DNA of 64,000 bases from Saprospiraceae bacterium (lineage in GTDB: Bacteria; Bacteroidota; Bacteroidia; Chitinophagales; Saprospiraceae): positions 2,170,001 through 2,234,000 of the forward strand of contig JADJPZ010000004.1 in the NCBI GenBank assembly GCA_016713025.1, written 5' to 3'. Positions 28,105-38,000 of the stretch are shown piece after piece. Every line of letters starts with the position of its first letter. Positions within the stretch are counted from its first letter, which is position 1. The translations under genes were made by a program, and so were the position numbers. Under the pieces are notes generated by a model, which was given only the letters and a program-made list of their open reading frames with translations, did no database searches and was not told the DNA's origin.

Positions 28105-28986
28105 TTATCTGTCAAAAGCTTTATAATCTATGGATGGATCATAATCGTTTTTGGTAGTCAGAGAGTGTAATTCGCTTTCAGGTCTTGAGTACCTAATGAT
28201 AGGAAACAATAATTGGACATACCAGGGTTCTTTGATCTGATTCCAGGCCCCAAACTTCGTAGGATACTGCCTTGTGATCTTTGCAGTACCAAAAATAACA
28301 TCCCATATAAAAAGTAAATTGCCGTAGTTACCGTTGGGATGTGATACCCCATCATCTGCGGTGAGTCCATGATGCGCAAAATGAGTACTTGGAGTTGAAA
28401 TCAACCTTTCTATCACCCATGCTACAGGATGGAGCAATTTATACTTGTATAAAAACCTGTCCCATTTAGTTTCGCTATGCGCAAGCAAAATGACAGCCAA
28501 TTTTATAGGAAGGTAAAAGAGATATGCATAACCCATACCCATATAAATCAAAATTGCAGAAAACCAAATACCGGGCATCAAAGCATAATATAGAATAGCG
28601 TTTCTGTATGTGACAAGAACGCCCATTTCTTCAACCACATGATGTGGTCGGTGTAGTTTCCACATCATACGATTGGAGTGTGATAATCTATGCCACCAAT
28701 ATTGTGTCATATCATCCAGCATCAGAAACGCCAAAATGTGCCAGCCGAAAGCAGCATTGACAAAATAGTCTTCATACTGATGAAACCAAGTATTACATAT
28801 CCAAAAACTGAGTACAAATATCGTAGGTTGTACCAAAGTAGGCAATGTGAACAGGCTGATCAACTCTATAGTCCAGTCATTTTTTGACCTCCTGTCATCA
28901 AAATACAATCCTCCCATAGCTTCAAGAATACCTAAAACTAAAAGCATCATGACTGGAATTCCTTTACTGATCAACTCGTTTTCCAT
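28105..28986 (-). CDS. Sterol desaturase / fatty acid hydroxylase family protein
   Basis: A 293-residue integral membrane protein with about five hydrophobic segments. The di-iron histidine clusters are visible: HRLSH, HRPHH (in WKLHRPHHVVEE), a later HSE, and HFAHHGL with histidines near the C-terminal third. This places it in the sterol desaturase / fatty acid hydroxylase superfamily, which hydroxylates or desaturates lipids such as sterols, carotenoids or alkylglycerols. The substrate is unknown. Confidence 0.87.
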   Translation of the reverse strand: MENELISKGIPVMMLLVLGILEAMGGLYFDDRRSKNDWTIELISLFTLPTLVQPTIFVLSFWICNTWFHQYEDYFVNAAFGWHILAFLMLDDMTQYWWHRLSHSNRMMWKLHRPHHVVEEMGVLVTYRNAILYYALMPGIWFSAILIYMGMGYAYLFYLPIKLAVILLAHSETKWDRFLYKYKLLHPVAWVIERLISTPSTHFAHHGLTADDGVSHPNGNYGNLLFIWDVIFGTAKITRQYPTKFGAWNQIKEPWYVQLLFPIIRYSRPESELHSLTTKNDYDPSIDYKAFDR

Positions 28987-29515
28987 TATTACAGAGATCT
29001 TAACTTTATTAAAATAAACCGAAAAATTCGATATAAAAATAGCAAAAATAATATAACGGTCAGAAAATATTCTGCAAAAATTTTAAAATATTAATCATAA
29101 TGTATTGTAAATTAAATAATTATGATTATAAATATGTGCAATCAATTTTCTGTTTGGTATAAAAACATCAGAAAAAATGCAAATATATTTTTGATTTCCA
29201 AAAACAGATGTAATAAATCAATTAATACTCAAAAAAAACTCGTCGGTATAACCTTGAATTTGCACTTGATCTGGAATGATTTTAATTGGGTGCTTCCATT
29301 TTTTTTTTCATTCAATCGCTACAAAATTATTTTTATCCCCCTTTAGTCCTGCCTTCCGATTAGGCATGGGATTTGGTAAAAAATACTTGATTATCATAAA
29401 ATATTTGTATTCAGGGTGGGTTCACCGTTAGAATTATAACTCCAAATTACTGATACTTGTACAGAGTACACTATTAGAAATTTTTTATCAAATCAGGCTA
29501 AAGGCTCCCAATAGA
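28987..29515. other. AT-rich intergenic region
   Basis: No gene or RNA was recognised. A small hairpin TGCCT-TCCGATT-AGGCA lies at about 29350-29366. CTCGTCGGTATAA (about 29239) recurs in the nested insertion inside R3 copy 3 (about 41534), which may mean another decayed element end here. Confidence 0.3.
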
Positions 29516-30535
29516 TTACAGTCTCAACAAAAAATTGACCGTATCCACCCCATCAGCAAAATCGTCAATTGCCGGGCATTGAGCCATCCCCAATCCAACA
29601 GTTTTTATTTGCGGCAAATTCATATCTGTCGCTATACATTGGATTTCGTTCTCTTTTGATCTCAGCCACCAGATAAGATCAGCCTGATTTTTGTAATACT
29701 GATAATGTAGTGATGCAATCCTGGATATAATCTGATCAGATTGCTTTAGGATCAGAAATTCACTCTGCAAAAATGTTTCTTTATTCAGCAGCATCAGGGC
29801 TTGATTATAGTCATAATTATTTTTGTACTTATTATGATACATCAGTTCTTTGAATGGTTCAAAAGCATCAATCACCAATGTGATATCATACCCTTCCGGA
29901 ACAAGGATAAGGCTCACATTCCTGCATCCAAGACCAAAATAAGAAAAAACATCAACCCCAAGTCTTCTTAGCTGTTCCGGTGATTCATTTCCTGACAATA
30001 CCGCAATGCTATTTCGGTTTCGTCTTATTATATATGGTACATGTCGGAAATAATATTCAAAGTGTACAGCTGATGCATTACTTCCCGTGGCAATAGCAGC
30101 ATCGTAGTCCCTAAGTCTATCGACTTCAATGATATAAGCGGCAGTATCCTGATCAATTCGTATCATTTCTTCTGTAAACCATTTCATTAAGGTTTTATCC
30201 TTATCACTGTATTTGATCAATGAAATATGGCCGCAAAGGAAACAACATATCAGATCATGCACCCCTACCAATGGTATATTGCCAGCCAAAATTAAACCTA
30301 TCCTTTTAGATTTTATATTGTCATCGAGATGATATTTACTAATGATTTTTTGCAAAGCAGAAACTGTAAGAAACTGATCCCTTACAGCTGCGAGTGACTT
30401 TCGAATATTTTCAGAAGTAAACCATGGATTTTCAATTTCAGCCTTATGTATCAACGCTTGAAATGCATCAGTTTCTAATGATTTCATTTGCTCTCCAAGC
30501 TTAGAAAGTACCTCTACCCTTTTAATTAAATTCAT
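29516..30535 (-). CDS. LuxC-like acyl-CoA reductase
   Basis: A protein of 339 residues if it starts at MNLIKRVEVLSKLG (30535); an upstream ATG at 30562 would add nine residues and overlap the uvrA end. Family marks are IGLILAGNIPLVGVHDLICC, HISLIKYSDKD, and YFGLGCRNVSLILVPEGYD, which contains the likely catalytic cysteine (GCRNVS). LuxC-type enzymes reduce acyl-CoA or acyl-enzyme esters to aldehydes with NADPH. Homologues without a lux operon are common in Bacteroidota and their role is unclear. It follows uvrA with no gap. Confidence 0.82.
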   Translation of the reverse strand: MNLIKRVEVLSKLGEQMKSLETDAFQALIHKAEIENPWFTSENIRKSLAAVRDQFLTVSALQKIISKYHLDDNIKSKRIGLILAGNIPLVGVHDLICCFLCGHISLIKYSDKDKTLMKWFTEEMIRIDQDTAAYIIEVDRLRDYDAAIATGSNASAVHFEYYFRHVPYIIRRNRNSIAVLSGNESPEQLRRLGVDVFSYFGLGCRNVSLILVPEGYDITLVIDAFEPFKELMYHNKYKNNYDYNQALMLLNKETFLQSEFLILKQSDQIISRIASLHYQYYKNQADLIWWLRSKENEIQCIATDMNLPQIKTVGLGMAQCPAIDDFADGVDTVNFLLRL

Positions 30536-30551
30536 AACAAATGTATCGTAA

Positions 30552-32621
30552 CTATATTTCAAACTCTTTTCTTAAGTAAAAAGACGTATGGCTTGTACAC
30601 TTTTTTATCATATTTTCGGGTGTTCCTGAAAACAGCACCTTGCCTCCTTCTTTGCCTCCTTCAGGTCCCAGGTCTATGATATGATCAGCCACTTTAATGA
30701 CATCCATGTTGTGTTCAATGACTATGACAGTATTGCCTTTCTCAACCAACTTGTCTATCACGCCCAATAGCTGTCTTATATCATCAAAATGTAATCCGGT
30801 GGTTGGTTCATCCAGGATGTATATTGTATTTCCGGTATCCTTTTTTGAAAGTTCTTCTGAGAGCTTGACCCTTTGAGCTTCACCACCAGACAAAGTAGTA
30901 GCCTGCTGTCCCAGCGTAATATAGCCCAAACCAACACTATCCAACGTTTTCAACTTGTGATGTATTGATGGAATATTTTCAAAAAAATGGACTGCTTCTT
31001 CTACAGCCATGTCTAATACATCAGAGATAGATTTTCCTTTATAAATGATTTCCAGTGTCTCCCTATTGTATCTTTTTCCCTGACACTGTTCACAATCTAC
31101 CAATACATCAGGGAGAAAGTTCATTTCTATGAGTCTCTTTCCTGCACCTTCGCAAGTTTCACATCTGCCGCCCTGCACATTAAATGAAAATCTACCCGGT
31201 TGATAACCTCTGATCTTAGCTTCAGGCAAATCAGAAAATAGTTTTCTGATATCTGTAAATACACCTATGTATGTTGCAGGATTGGACCTGGGTGTTCTCC
31301 CGATAGGTGACTGGTCAATTTCTATCACCTTATCCAAATGTTCCAGACCGGAGACTTCTATATAAGGCAATGGTTTTTGTATACTATTATAAAAATGTTG
31401 TCTGAGTATCGGGTACACCGTTTCATTGATCAATGACGATTTACCACTACCTGAGACACCGGTGACACATACTAAAGTACCCAAAGGAATTTTTATTGCC
31501 TCATTCTTAAGATTATTTCCCGATGCACCTTTGATTTCCAGAAAATTTCCATTACCCTTTCTTCGTTTGGCAGGTATATCTATTTTCAGCCTGTTGCTAA
31601 GGTAGGAAGCAGTGGTCCCTCCGAGTTGCAGGAATTTTTCAGGAGTGCCTTGAGTGACAATTTCACCACCATGAATTCCGGCACCGGGTCCAAGATCTAT
31701 GATATAATCTGAAGCAAGCATAATGTCTTTATCATGCTCTACCACTATAACAGAATTGCCGATTTCTGTAAGGTCTTTCAATGCATTGATCAATCGGTGA
31801 TTATCACGCTGATGCAAGCCTATACTCGGTTCATCCATGATATACGTGATACCTGTAAGTTGACTTCCGATCTGACTTGCCAATCTGGTTCGTTGAGACT
31901 CGCCACCTGATAGCGTTCTCGTGGTACGATGGAGACTTAGATATCCAAGACCCACTTCAAGTAAAAATCCAAGCCTGAGCTTAATTTCTTTTAGTATTTC
32001 CTGGGCTACAGTATTTTGTTTCGTATCCAAATATTGCGGTAACTGCTGTATCCAGTCATAAAGCTCATCGATATTCATTTCACTGAGTTCACCGATGTGT
32101 TTTTCTCCCAATTTAAAATGCAGTGACTCTTTTTTCAGTCTAAAACCGTCACATGAAGGACAGGTCACTATACTTAAGAATTCTTCGGCCCAGGATCGAA
32201 TTTTTTCAGATGAAGAATCCTTGTACCACCGTTCGACCATATTGATGATACCTTCGACAGCAAGATCATATACATAATCATTGGCCACTGTTCCATACTT
32301 AACACCATAGGATTTATTGCCACCGTTAAGTATGGTATCCAATGCTTCTGCAGGAATATCTTTGACCGGTGTATCAAAAGTAAAATGAAAGTCCTCGGCA
32401 ATTTTTTTCAGTTGTTTAAATGTAGAATTATCCCTGACAGCACCAAATGGTTTGATACCTTCCTCGTTGATACTCTTGCTGTTATCAGGTATAATTTTGT
32501 TCATATCTGCTTTATGAATTTCACCCAATCCCGTGCAAGCCGGACACGATCCATACGGACTGTTGAACGAAAAATTATTGGGTGATGGTTCTTCATAAGA
32601 AATACCGGACACAGCATCCAT
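30552..32621 (-). CDS. uvrA: Excinuclease ABC subunit UvrA, C-terminal fragment (frameshifted)
   Basis: This 689-residue piece holds most of UvrA. It has the first zinc finger start CPACTGLG and CPSCDGF, the ABC signature LSGGESQRTRLA with Walker B (MDEPSIGLHQRD), the second Walker A (GVSGSGKSSL), the second zinc finger CETCEGAGK...CEQCQGKRY, and the second signature LSGGEAQRVKLSEEL with LDEPTTGLH. Upstream of its ATG the same frame reads VKAYSKSL, normal UvrA sequence, showing that the ATG is internal. UvrA is the damage-recognition ATPase of nucleotide excision repair. Confidence 0.9.
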   Translation of the reverse strand: MDAVSGISYEEPSPNNFSFNSPYGSCPACTGLGEIHKADMNKIIPDNSKSINEEGIKPFGAVRDNSTFKQLKKIAEDFHFTFDTPVKDIPAEALDTILNGGNKSYGVKYGTVANDYVYDLAVEGIINMVERWYKDSSSEKIRSWAEEFLSIVTCPSCDGFRLKKESLHFKLGEKHIGELSEMNIDELYDWIQQLPQYLDTKQNTVAQEILKEIKLRLGFLLEVGLGYLSLHRTTRTLSGGESQRTRLASQIGSQLTGITYIMDEPSIGLHQRDNHRLINALKDLTEIGNSVIVVEHDKDIMLASDYIIDLGPGAGIHGGEIVTQGTPEKFLQLGGTTASYLSNRLKIDIPAKRRKGNGNFLEIKGASGNNLKNEAIKIPLGTLVCVTGVSGSGKSSLINETVYPILRQHFYNSIQKPLPYIEVSGLEHLDKVIEIDQSPIGRTPRSNPATYIGVFTDIRKLFSDLPEAKIRGYQPGRFSFNVQGGRCETCEGAGKRLIEMNFLPDVLVDCEQCQGKRYNRETLEIIYKGKSISDVLDMAVEEAVHFFENIPSIHHKLKTLDSVGLGYITLGQQATTLSGGEAQRVKLSEELSKKDTGNTIYILDEPTTGLHFDDIRQLLGVIDKLVEKGNTVIVIEHNMDVIKVADHIIDLGPEGGKEGGKVLFSGTPENMIKKCTSHTSFYLRKEFEI

Positions 32622-32641
32622 TAGGCTTTTTGAATATGCCT

Positions 32642-33415
32642 TTACTTCTCCTCATCAGTATCCTGAATCATGATAAAGTCATCTCCCATTTTTAACGCCA
32701 ACTGCAATGATGTCGAAAGTCTGTCTTTTTTATCCTGCTCCACTTTTAGCCTGTCAATGACGATTTCTATATCGTGGACTTTGTATCTGTCTAATTGCAT
32801 ACCCTTAGTGATGTCCACAATCTCACCATCCACTCGCACTTTTGTAAAACCCTTCTTCTGTGTCTGATCAAAGAGTTCACGATAATGTCCCTTTCGTCCA
32901 CGAATGACAGGAGATAGTATGGCGATCCTTCTTCCGGCGAAATAGGTCAATACATGATCTATGATTTGATCTTCTGTATATTTTACCATTTTTTCACCAG
33001 TGATGTAGGAGTAGGCCTCTCCTACCCGAGCATAGAGTAATCTCAGAAAGTCATAAATTTCTGTCGTAGTGCCTACGGTTGATCTTGGATTCCAGCCTGT
33101 TGTCTTTTGCTCTATGGAAATGACGGGGCTTAGTCCGTCGATTTTTTCTACATCAGGTCTATCCATAGAACCAATAAATTGACGCGCATATGCAGAAAAT
33201 GTTTCCATATAGCGGCGTTGGCCTTCTGCATACAATGTGTCAAAAGCAAGAGACGACTTTCCACTGCCGCTGAGACCCGTGATGACCACTAGTTTATTTC
33301 TTGGTATTCGGACACTTACATCTTTAAGGTTGTTTTCTCCCGCCCCTATGATATCGATAGAGCCATCTGCGAAAATAGCTTCTTCAGTTTCAGGATGGGT
33401 GGTTTGTTCGGTCAT
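32642..33415 (-). CDS. uvrA: Excinuclease ABC subunit UvrA, N-terminal fragment (frameshifted)
   Basis: This 257-residue piece starts the protein: first Walker A (VVITGLSGSGKSSL), then YMETFSAYARQFIGSMDRPDV, ISIEQKTTGWNPRSTVGTTTE, and the UvrB-interaction region. It stops at TAA after DTDEEK. Restoring one A to the AA near 32646-32647 (minus strand) gives E-E-K-V-K-A-Y-S-K and joins the rest, for a protein of about 945 residues, normal for UvrA. The gene starts inside the end of the purine nucleoside phosphorylase gene (26-bp overlap). Confidence 0.9.
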   Translation of the reverse strand: MTEQTTHPETEEAIFADGSIDIIGAGENNLKDVSVRIPRNKLVVITGLSGSGKSSLAFDTLYAEGQRRYMETFSAYARQFIGSMDRPDVEKIDGLSPVISIEQKTTGWNPRSTVGTTTEIYDFLRLLYARVGEAYSYITGEKMVKYTEDQIIDHVLTYFAGRRIAILSPVIRGRKGHYRELFDQTQKKGFTKVRVDGEIVDITKGMQLDRYKVHDIEIVIDRLKVEQDKKDRLSTSLQLALKMGDDFIMIQDTDEEK

Positions 33416-34244
33416 TCAAAAGTTTTTCAAAGTATTTATTAAATATTTTCTGGAGGTTGACTGCTGACTTATTGACCACTGCGATGACGTCCTCTACCGT
33501 AGTCACACTGATGTTTGATGACGGAAAACACACATTGGACACTATAGAAAACGCTGTTACAGTCATACCTTCATGCCGTGCCACTATCACTTCCGGCACT
33601 GACGACATACCTACCAGGTCTGCTCCCAGAATATGTGCCATCCTATACTCTGCGGGTGTCTCCAAACTTGGACCCTGCAGCCCAAGATAAACCCCATTTT
33701 TGATACTAATGTTTGCTTTTTTTCCAATATCCTGAAATTTTTTAATTTCTTCAGCATCATAGGCATTTAGCATATCCGGAAATCGCAAACCCAATCTGTC
33801 ATCATTGGCACCACGTAAGGGGTGATCAGGCATCAGATTGATATGATCATTGATGATCACGATATCTCCTTCGGCGAAGTGAGGATTGATGCCTCCTGCG
33901 GCATTGGTAATGATCAGATGCTTTATCCCCAATGCTTTTAAGACCCTTACCGGGAAAGTCAATTCTTTGGCAGAATAGCCCTCGTAATAATGGAATCTGC
34001 CGGACATGATGACCAAAGGTATACCTGATTTGTACCCAAATATCAATTTTCCTGTATGGCTTTGGACTGTAGACACAGGAAAATTAGGAATATCCTTATA
34101 TGGTATCTCCACCTGATCAGTCAATGAATCGGCATAGTCACCTAATCCGGTACCTAAGACAATGGCATGGTCAGCTCCTGTTTTTACCAAAGACCGGATA
34201 TACTCTATACTCTCTGCCACACGATCATACAAATTTTCCATCAT
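33390..34244 (-). CDS. Purine-nucleoside phosphorylase (trimeric type)
   Basis: A 284-residue protein of the trimeric PNP/MTAP family. Phosphate- and base-binding motifs are GTGLGDYA near residue 32, MSGRFHYYEGYS, TNAAGGINP, YLGLQGPSLETPAEYR and VGMSSVPEVIVARHEGM. It cleaves purine nucleosides with phosphate to give the base and ribose-1-phosphate. Its 3' end overlaps uvrA, so PNP, uvrA and the acyl-CoA reductase probably share one transcript. A TACATTTG box (minus strand, 34266-34259) lies 15 bp upstream of the start. Confidence 0.92.
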   Translation of the reverse strand: MMENLYDRVAESIEYIRSLVKTGADHAIVLGTGLGDYADSLTDQVEIPYKDIPNFPVSTVQSHTGKLIFGYKSGIPLVIMSGRFHYYEGYSAKELTFPVRVLKALGIKHLIITNAAGGINPHFAEGDIVIINDHINLMPDHPLRGANDDRLGLRFPDMLNAYDAEEIKKFQDIGKKANISIKNGVYLGLQGPSLETPAEYRMAHILGADLVGMSSVPEVIVARHEGMTVTAFSIVSNVCFPSSNISVTTVEDVIAVVNKSAVNLQKIFNKYFEKLLNDRTNHPS

Positions 34245-34391
34245 TCATATCTTTGTGACAAATGTAATAAGAAATAATAAGGCACGAAATAATAGTGAAC
34301 AGAAAATATTGTGCGGAGAATTTAAATCACAAGTTATTAATTTTCAAATAATTGTGATTTTGCAATTTTGCAAATCATATTCTGTTGGGTA

Positions 34392-34593
34392 TAATTCTAC
34401 AAATGTCACAAGTTTTAAACTGTACAAATTACTAAAAGTCAATTACACTTTCATCAAAATGTAAATGACCTGTAACCTGATATTTTTACATAGTTAAGAT
34501 ACATGTATGGGTTAATTTGGGTCATAACTGTTGGGTTAACCTAACAGTTTCCAATAAATCTGAAAGTCCTTATTGTTTGACAAAGTACAATTT
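34392..34593 (+). repeat. R3 element, copy 1
   Basis: First of three related non-coding elements. It contains GTCAATTACACTTTCAT (shared by all copies), a TTACA/TGTAA mini-hairpin, then ATGTATGGG and a 24-bp central palindrome at 34526-34549 centred on GTTAAC, with one mismatch. Loosely inverted ends (TAATTCTAC... / rc AAATTGTAC...) define it approximately; the borders are not exact. Confidence 0.65.
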
Positions 34594-34703
34594 GTCTGCT
34601 TACCATATTTAATTGGATCATTTTTTTGACAATTGCGGTTATTTCAAGCGGTTTAAATCCTTTGGGAACTGAACTTTTCCCTTTAAACGTAGGTCACGCC
34701 ACA

Positions 34704-34885
34704 TTAATTCTACTTTGTCACCTTCAAAAATCTAAGTCAATTACACTTTCATTAAAATGTAATCAACCAGAAACCTTTATAGTTAAAGATAAATGTATGG
34801 GTAAATTAAGATCAAAACTTTGGGGTTAACCCCAAAGTTTTCCAACCAAACAGAAAGTCTAGCCAATTTGACTAAGAAGAATTAA
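34704..34885 (+). repeat. R3 element, copy 2
   Basis: The cleanest copy, about 182 bp. Ends are TTAATTCTACTTTGTCA and the reverse complement of an almost identical sequence (TTAATTCTTCTTAGTCA), so it has terminal inverted repeats. The central palindrome is perfect over 28 bp (34814-34841), without a loop. Its arms differ from those of copies 1 and 3 but the symmetry is kept. The 110 bp between copies 1 and 2 hold another stem (GTTTAAA...TTTAAAC around GGGAA...TTCCC). Confidence 0.7.
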
Positions 34886-35006
34886 ATACCATAACTTTTT
34901 AATTTACAATGGATTATGATTTATAATTGTTCAGAATATTTTTCGTTCAGTATTCATAGATGGACCCGGCACTTTAAGGACAAGAAAGCTAAACCAGCAT
35001 AAAACC

Positions 35007-35038
35007 AAAAAAGGCTTCCCATAACTGAGAAGCCTTTT
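35007..35038 (-). terminator. Rho-independent terminator
   Basis: On the minus strand AAAAGGCTTC and GAAGCCTTTT form a 10-bp stem with a 10-nt loop, followed by further T. It lies 24 bp after the stop of the giant HYR protein gene. Confidence 0.8.
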
Positions 35039-35061
35039 ATTAAAATTTCTTTTTGTATTAA

Positions 35062-38000
35062 TTAATCTATTACTATCATCTTACCACTTAGGACTTTATC
35101 ATTGTGACGCAATTCATAGAGATATACTCCAGTATTGCCTAAGTCTGATCGGTTGATGGTGATTGTATTGCTGCCAGCCTGATAATCGTTTGAAGAAGAT
35201 AGGATGACACGACCTGTATAATCCATAATTCTCATTTTAACCTGACCAGCTGCAGGGAGTTGGAATGAAAGAACTGCCTGAGTATTCCATGGATTAGGAA
35301 CCATACCAGACAAAACAAATTCCTGATTACCTTTGTCTCTCCACTGAAGGGTCAATTTCTTATTCTCAAGTCCTTCAGTATACATTTCAGATTTCATATT
35401 AGGATCCAGGGCCAACATTGTACTTAATAGGCCATCTTGCGTTGCTTCACCACGAAGTACAAGTAACGTTTCGCCTGATTGCACACGAAGCCCGTCTGCC
35501 GACACACTATTGAATCTGATGTCAGAACCTATTGCATCTGTATAGTTCCACTTGTGCCCACCATCAGCAATCTGCGTTATTTTAAGACCCGTAGCTACGA
35601 ATTTTGTTTGTGTACCATGCAGTAATCCTGCATCATTGATCTTAACAGGAATATTCAGTTTATCACCTTTTTTGACAGCTATATCATCTATCACGACAGC
35701 ATATGAAGATCTGGACTCAATTTCGTCAGAGAAGTTGGATCCTTTTGCATTGCCATTGACGTCTCCGATTTTGATTCCAACAAAATTTATGTTCATATCA
35801 CGATCCAAATTATCAATATTGTATCTTTCAGCTATTACAGAATGCCATGGATTTGATGGAACAGGAAACTTATACGCCGCATCAACGAATCGCCAACTTG
35901 TATTATTCTGGAATGATGCATTGACTCCAAGCAACAGTTTTCTCAACTCTGTAATATCTGCTGCAGAAACAGAACCACTACCATTGGCATCAGCAGCTAT
36001 CATTTGGTAAGGAGTCTTAAGTGTTTCAATGCCTAAGATATGTCTTTGAATCATTACTGCATCCAAAGTACTCACACCATTGATATCATCACCATCTTTG
36101 CCTAGAACTACCTGATATTTCCCACCACCAGGCATAGAACCAAACTTGAACACTCCACTCTTATCTGTACTGATCGGAGGCAACTCAGATCCATTAAGTG
36201 AAACAACTACACCTTCTATAGTTTCATTGTCTTCTTTTACAGCTCTTCCACTCACTGTAGCCGTAATTGTGCTGGTTCTTAATGTATCCTGTATATCAAT
36301 AAAGGTTGAACAGTATGCTTGATTGTTGTATCTATCTGTTACATACATTGTAACTCTTCGTGTGCCAATACTATCGCGGTTGTAAGTTCTGATAGTATCA
36401 TTTACACTCGGTGAAAAACTATATTTCAATATCATAGTACTGTCACATGGATGAACACTCTTATTATCAAAAAATTTGGCTGAAATTCTTGTCATATATG
36501 TGTCTCCTGAACCGTTACCATCTGTATCCATCAAGGTCACTCGCGATGCAAGACCATTTTTGCAAACCACTGATGCTGCTTTGATGGTCTTAATACTAAA
36601 CTCCGTTGAATCAACAGATAAATTACCGCATCTGTCTTCAACACGCCAAATCAATTTGTAATCGCCTATAGCAAACTTAGCACTTAACACATTGGTACTA
36701 CCAGTTCTAACTACTACTGAGCCCCTTCTAACTGCATAATTCCACTTTAACTCGTCCTGCGGAGTACAATCGTCAGCATTCGCAATGATTTCTACAAGGC
36801 TACTGTCACAATTAGAAGTTGTATAAGCAAGAGCTGCCGGTAAATCCAATTCAGGTGCGTCGGTATCCATCACTTTTATCTCTTGTTCATATTCCCAGGT
36901 TTTGGGACCTGCTACCGGAGAAGTAACTCTTTGACACCAGTCAATCACTTTCCAAGTCCTGATGATTTTGTAACACGCTCCATTGGTTGTAAATGGAAAC
37001 ACTGCATCTTTATAATTAACACCTATCATAGAGCATAATCCATCTCTCAATCTTGGTGCTTTGGTTCTGGTGGTGTCCAAACCCAGAAATGAACATTGAC
37101 CACTAAGGATTGTGTCTCTTGGCCAGGAAATGATGGGATCAAAATCCGGAGCGGAATTTGTAAAATCTATTCTTTGAGTACAAGTACCTCCTGCATTTGG
37201 CAATGAAATCCTTCTTATGATGTGCCCGATTCCGCATTGATTCCTACCAGGTGTCTCCACAACATCGATCAGAGCTGAAGGCTCAACACATGAACTTCCT
37301 GTAATAATAGCAGGCCCAAAATAATCCTTCAAATTGGCTGGATCAAACGTAAAGTCACATGCTTTTGTCTGAGGGGCTGGACAAGTTATGGTAGGTGTCA
37401 CTTTATTTTGTATCCTAACACTGACCATACAGAAATTTTCATTGCCTTTTAGGTCTCTGACTCTCAACTCAACCATGCGTGTCTGATCACCATCAAGGCA
37501 GCAGAATCCTACTTTGTCAAACCATGAAACATTCTGACCAAGTCCGCAAAGATTATCCATCCGTCTGATCTGAACAGTGACAGGACCACACTCATCGTAA
37601 CTTCCATCATTGACTGCTGCAGCTGTGATTTCAGTATAACCATTGGCTTTAAGGCTAATAGTAGCAAGCTCATCACATAGTGCTACAGGGTCCGTCTTAT
37701 CTTCTACCAATACTCTGAATCGCATAGTAGAATCATTGCCACATTTGTCAAGCGCTTTGTAAGTCACTATATGCCAACCAGTATCAAGTAACATAGTACC
37801 TCCATTGCCATTGATCACTCCGGTAGGTAATAGACTTCCTTCTCTGACGGCATTGATGATTACATTTTGTGATGGATTGCAATTGTCAGTAATATTTAGC
37901 GCATCGAGTACCAACCTTCCCTTGCAACTCTTACTTTCAGTAGAAATAGTCATATCAGAAAGTTGTGGTATAGATGGTTTGATATCGTCGATGATATCGA

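Noticed and set aside
34392..34885. CRISPR array or tandem repeat
   Set aside because: Only two dispersed copies of about 200 bp with unrelated spacing and inverted ends; no short regular repeats or cas genes.
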